A program made the position numbers and the translations under genes. DNA of 44,918 bases. Origin: Polyangiaceae bacterium (GTDB taxonomy: Bacteria; Myxococcota_A; Polyangia; Polyangiales; Polyangiaceae). Where the stretch lies: assembly GCA_020848455.1 (NCBI GenBank), contig JADLAB010000569.1:1-44918 (forward strand), written 5' to 3'. Shown here in pieces: positions 43,045 to 44,918 of the stretch (its first letter is position 1; every line of letters starts with the position of its first letter). Under the pieces are notes generated by a model. The model searched no databases and was not told where the DNA came from. It worked only from the letters and a program-made list of their open reading frames with translations.

Positions 43045-44166
43045 CTAGTGCATGCGGATGGGGAGCCGGCGGGCGCCCCAGCGACCGGGCTCGGCCTCGA
43101 AGACACCGGCGCAGCGCATGCCGCAAGCTGCGCAGGCGCCGTCCGGCGTCAGCGCGTACTTGCCGAGGCGGTACCAGTCGCGCTCGATGAGCATCGCGCC
43201 GCAGGCGTGGCAGTACGTGCTGCCGCCGCTCGGGTCGTGGACGTTGCCGGTGTAGACGTAGCGGACCCCGTTGCCGAGCGCGATGGCGCGTGCCCGCTCG
43301 AGCGTCGCCGGCGGTGTCGCGGGACGGTCGAGGAGCTTGTAGTCGGGGTGGAACGCGGTGAAGTGCAAGGGGACATCCGGTCCGAGCGCGTCGACGACCC
43401 AGCGCGACAGCGCGTCGAGCTCGTCGCTCGAGTCGTTGAGGCCCGGGATGAGCAGCGTCGTGATCTCGAGCCACACGTCGGTTTCGCGTTTCAGGTAGAC
43501 GAGGGTGTCCTTCACGGGCTCGAGGTGGCTCTTCGTCTGGCGGAAGTAGAACTCCTCGGTGAAGGCCTTGAGGTCGACGTTGGCCGCATCGATGTGGCGA
43601 AAGAGCTCGGCTCGCGGCTCGGGGCAGATGTAGCCCGCTGTCACCGCCACCGTTCGGACACCGCGCTCGTGGCACGCGGCCGCGACGTCGACGGCGTACT
43701 CGAGGAAGATGACCGGGTCGTTGTAGGTGAAGGCCACGCTGCGACTGCCGGAGGCCACCGCCGCGGCGGCGATCTCCGCCGGGGAGGCGCGGTCCGCGAG
43801 CGTGTCCATCTCGCGCGACTTCGAGATGTCCCAGTTCTGGCAGAACGAGCACGCCAGATTGCAGCCGGCCGTGCCGAACGAGAGGACCGGCGTGCCCGGC
43901 AGGAAGTGGTTCAGCGGTTTCTTCTCGATGGGGTCCACGCAGAAGCCGCTCGACCGGCCGTACGTCGTCAAGACGACGGCGTCGTCGTGGCGCGCGCGGA
44001 CGAAGCACATGCCCCGTTGCCCTTCGCGGAGCTTGCAGGCGCGCGGACACAGCTCGCACACGACGCGACCGTCGGCGAGGCGCGACCAGTAGCGCGTCGG
44101 CACGATGGTGCCGCGCTCCCATTCCGCGAGCTCGATGTCGAGCGCGTCGTCCGTGGTGCTTTCCAT
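43045..44166 (-). CDS. amrS: AmmeMemoRadiSam system radical SAM enzyme
   Basis: A 373-residue radical SAM enzyme of the AmmeMemoRadiSam family, related to pyruvate-formate-lyase activases. The [4Fe-4S] motif is CNLACSFC (C102, C106, C109) within GTAGCNLACSFCQNW. Extra Cys are found near the N-terminus (CELCPRACK, MCFVR) and C-terminus (CHACG, CAACGMRC), the latter like a zinc ribbon. It is divergent from the Memo-family gene. Start ATG 44166. Confidence 0.93.
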   Translation of the reverse strand: MESTTDDALDIELAEWERGTIVPTRYWSRLADGRVVCELCPRACKLREGQRGMCFVRARHDDAVVLTTYGRSSGFCVDPIEKKPLNHFLPGTPVLSFGTAGCNLACSFCQNWDISKSREMDTLADRASPAEIAAAAVASGSRSVAFTYNDPVIFLEYAVDVAAACHERGVRTVAVTAGYICPEPRAELFRHIDAANVDLKAFTEEFYFRQTKSHLEPVKDTLVYLKRETDVWLEITTLLIPGLNDSSDELDALSRWVVDALGPDVPLHFTAFHPDYKLLDRPATPPATLERARAIALGNGVRYVYTGNVHDPSGGSTYCHACGAMLIERDWYRLGKYALTPDGACAACGMRCAGVFEAEPGRWGARRLPIRMH

Positions 44167-44316
44167 GGCCCCTCATCCGCGCGGCGCGGCGCGCATCGCC
44201 CGGGCGGTGCGCAGGGCGCGGGGCGCTCGCACACGATTTGCGTACGTTTCGGCGCCGAGGCAAGTGCTGGCGCGCGCGGCGGGGCGAGAATCGCTTTCGC
44301 ATGGACTCGTCGTGCC

Positions 44317-44322
44317 TATATT
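44317..44322 (+). promoter_or_regulatory. Candidate -10 box for Memo-family gene
   Basis: TATATT ends 6 nt before the GTG start, so transcription beginning about 7 nt downstream would make a leaderless message. No good -35 box is visible. Low confidence. Confidence 0.3.
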
Positions 44323-44328
44323 GCCCTC

Positions 44329-44918
44329 GTGAGACACCGCCCACCCGCTGTCGCAGGCATGTTCTATCCAGCCCAGCCCGAGGTGCTGCGCGCGCAGATT
44401 CTCGGTTTTCTCGCGGAGGCCGAGCCCGGGGTGCGGCCGCACGAGGATGCCCCCAAGGCGCTCATCGCGCCGCACGCCGGCACGGTGTACTCCGGGCCCG
44501 TCGCCGCCAGCGCCTACGCGCGTCTCCGCGCGATGGCCGGTCGAGTCGAGCGCGTCGTGCTGCTCGGTCCTTCGCACCGCGTGGCGATGCGGGGTCTCGC
44601 GGCGCCGAGCGTCGACGCCTTCGACACGCCCCTCGGAGCCGTGCCCGTCGACGTCGAGGCGGTGGCGGACCTCGTGGCGCGCGGGCTGGTGCACGTCGAC
44701 GACGAGGCGCATCGTCGCGAGCACAGTCTGGAGGTGCACCTGCCCTTTCTTCAGGCGGTGCTGCCCACCTTCAAGCTCGTGCCCCTCGTGGTCGGGCCCT
44801 GTCCGCCTTCGGAGGTGAGCGCCGCGCTCGATGCCGTCTGGGGCGGCCCCGAGACGTTGATCGTCGTCAGCTCCGACCTCAGCCACTATCACCCGTACCT
44901 GGAGGCGCGCGCGCTCGA
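44329..44918 (+). CDS. amrB: AmmeMemoRadiSam system protein B (Memo family), partial
   Basis: The first 196 or so codons of a Memo-family protein, cut by the right edge. Memo proteins of about 260-300 residues adopt an extradiol-dioxygenase-like fold with metal-binding His. Family blocks present: AVAGMFYPA at the start, APHAGTVYSG, LGPSHRV, HSLEVHLPFLQ and SSDLSHYHPY. The GTG at 44329 opens directly at the conserved VRHRPPAVAGMF; no upstream alternative matches the family. Its partner AmrA (AMMECR1) is not seen and may lie just beyond the edge. Confidence 0.93.
   Translation, partial: MRHRPPAVAGMFYPAQPEVLRAQILGFLAEAEPGVRPHEDAPKALIAPHAGTVYSGPVAASAYARLRAMAGRVERVVLLGPSHRVAMRGLAAPSVDAFDTPLGAVPVDVEAVADLVARGLVHVDDEAHRREHSLEVHLPFLQAVLPTFKLVPLVVGPCPPSEVSAALDAVWGGPETLIVVSSDLSHYHPYLEARAL

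Overview
The window is very GC-rich chromosomal DNA whose codons end almost always in G or C. It most likely comes from a myxobacterium (Myxococcota, Polyangia-like). The evidence is a secreted protease ending in a MYXO-CTERM-type tail (Cys-rich turn, hydrophobic helix, Arg tract), two Hanks-type Ser/Thr kinases, many lipoproteins with low-complexity Ala/Pro/Ser linkers, and HNH and von Willebrand lipoprotein families typical of that phylum. I see no insertion sequence, prophage, CRISPR array or rRNA.

Layout. 1-4.4 kb (minus): a tightly packed set of thiolase, His-rich cation efflux protein, conserved hypothetical protein and a partial M20 hydrolase. 4.6-7.6 kb (plus): DMT exporter, GNAT, a hypothetical protein and an SDR translationally coupled to it. 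7.7-9.3 kb (minus): a small hypothetical protein and a beta-lactamase-fold lipoprotein. 9.5-12.9 kb (plus): a vWA lipoprotein and a lipoprotein joining a C39-like cysteine peptidase to an HExxH peptidase. 12.96-18.08 kb (minus): gyrB, recF, dnaN. 18.1-18.5 kb: a gap with five copies of a GTTTCCCACA-type motif, from which genes diverge; it is a candidate replication origin. 18.5-23.3 kb (plus): Ser/Thr kinase, CcmA-like ATPase, TesB, amidase. 23.3-27.6 kb (minus): a giant M36 fungalysin-type protease and pterin carbinolamine dehydratase. 27.7-33.8 kb (plus): a HisA-HisI-HisE triple fusion, HisD, a UbiB/ABC1 protein and a second kinase with a membrane C-terminus. 33.8-37.1 kb (minus): lipoproteins, a MepA-like endopeptidase, an AcpH-like protein and a Spy-like metal protein. 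37.3 kb: tRNA-Ser(GCU). 37.4-39.6 kb (minus): ribulose-phosphate epimerase coupled to an HExxH lipoprotein. 39.8-40.9 kb (plus): GNAT and a degenerate cyclic-nucleotide-type domain protein. 40.9-44.2 kb (minus): lipoprotein, membrane J-domain protein, HNH protein and the AmmeMemoRadiSam radical SAM enzyme. 44.3 kb to the end (plus): a partial Memo-family gene.

How the genes work together. Replication genes point away from the putative origin, and dnaA is not in the window. HisA-HisI-HisE plus HisD supply histidine steps 2, 3, 4 and the last two oxidations in two overlapping genes; the other his genes must lie elsewhere. The radical SAM and Memo genes form a divergent AmmeMemoRadiSam locus cut by the right edge. 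At least six proteins are exported or lipid-anchored hydrolases or binding proteins, fitting a predatory or saprophytic soil lifestyle (inference). The points most worth a second look are the 18.1-18.5 kb repeat cluster, the C39/gluzincin fusion, the HisA-HisI-HisE fusion, and the structured repeat behind the radical SAM gene.
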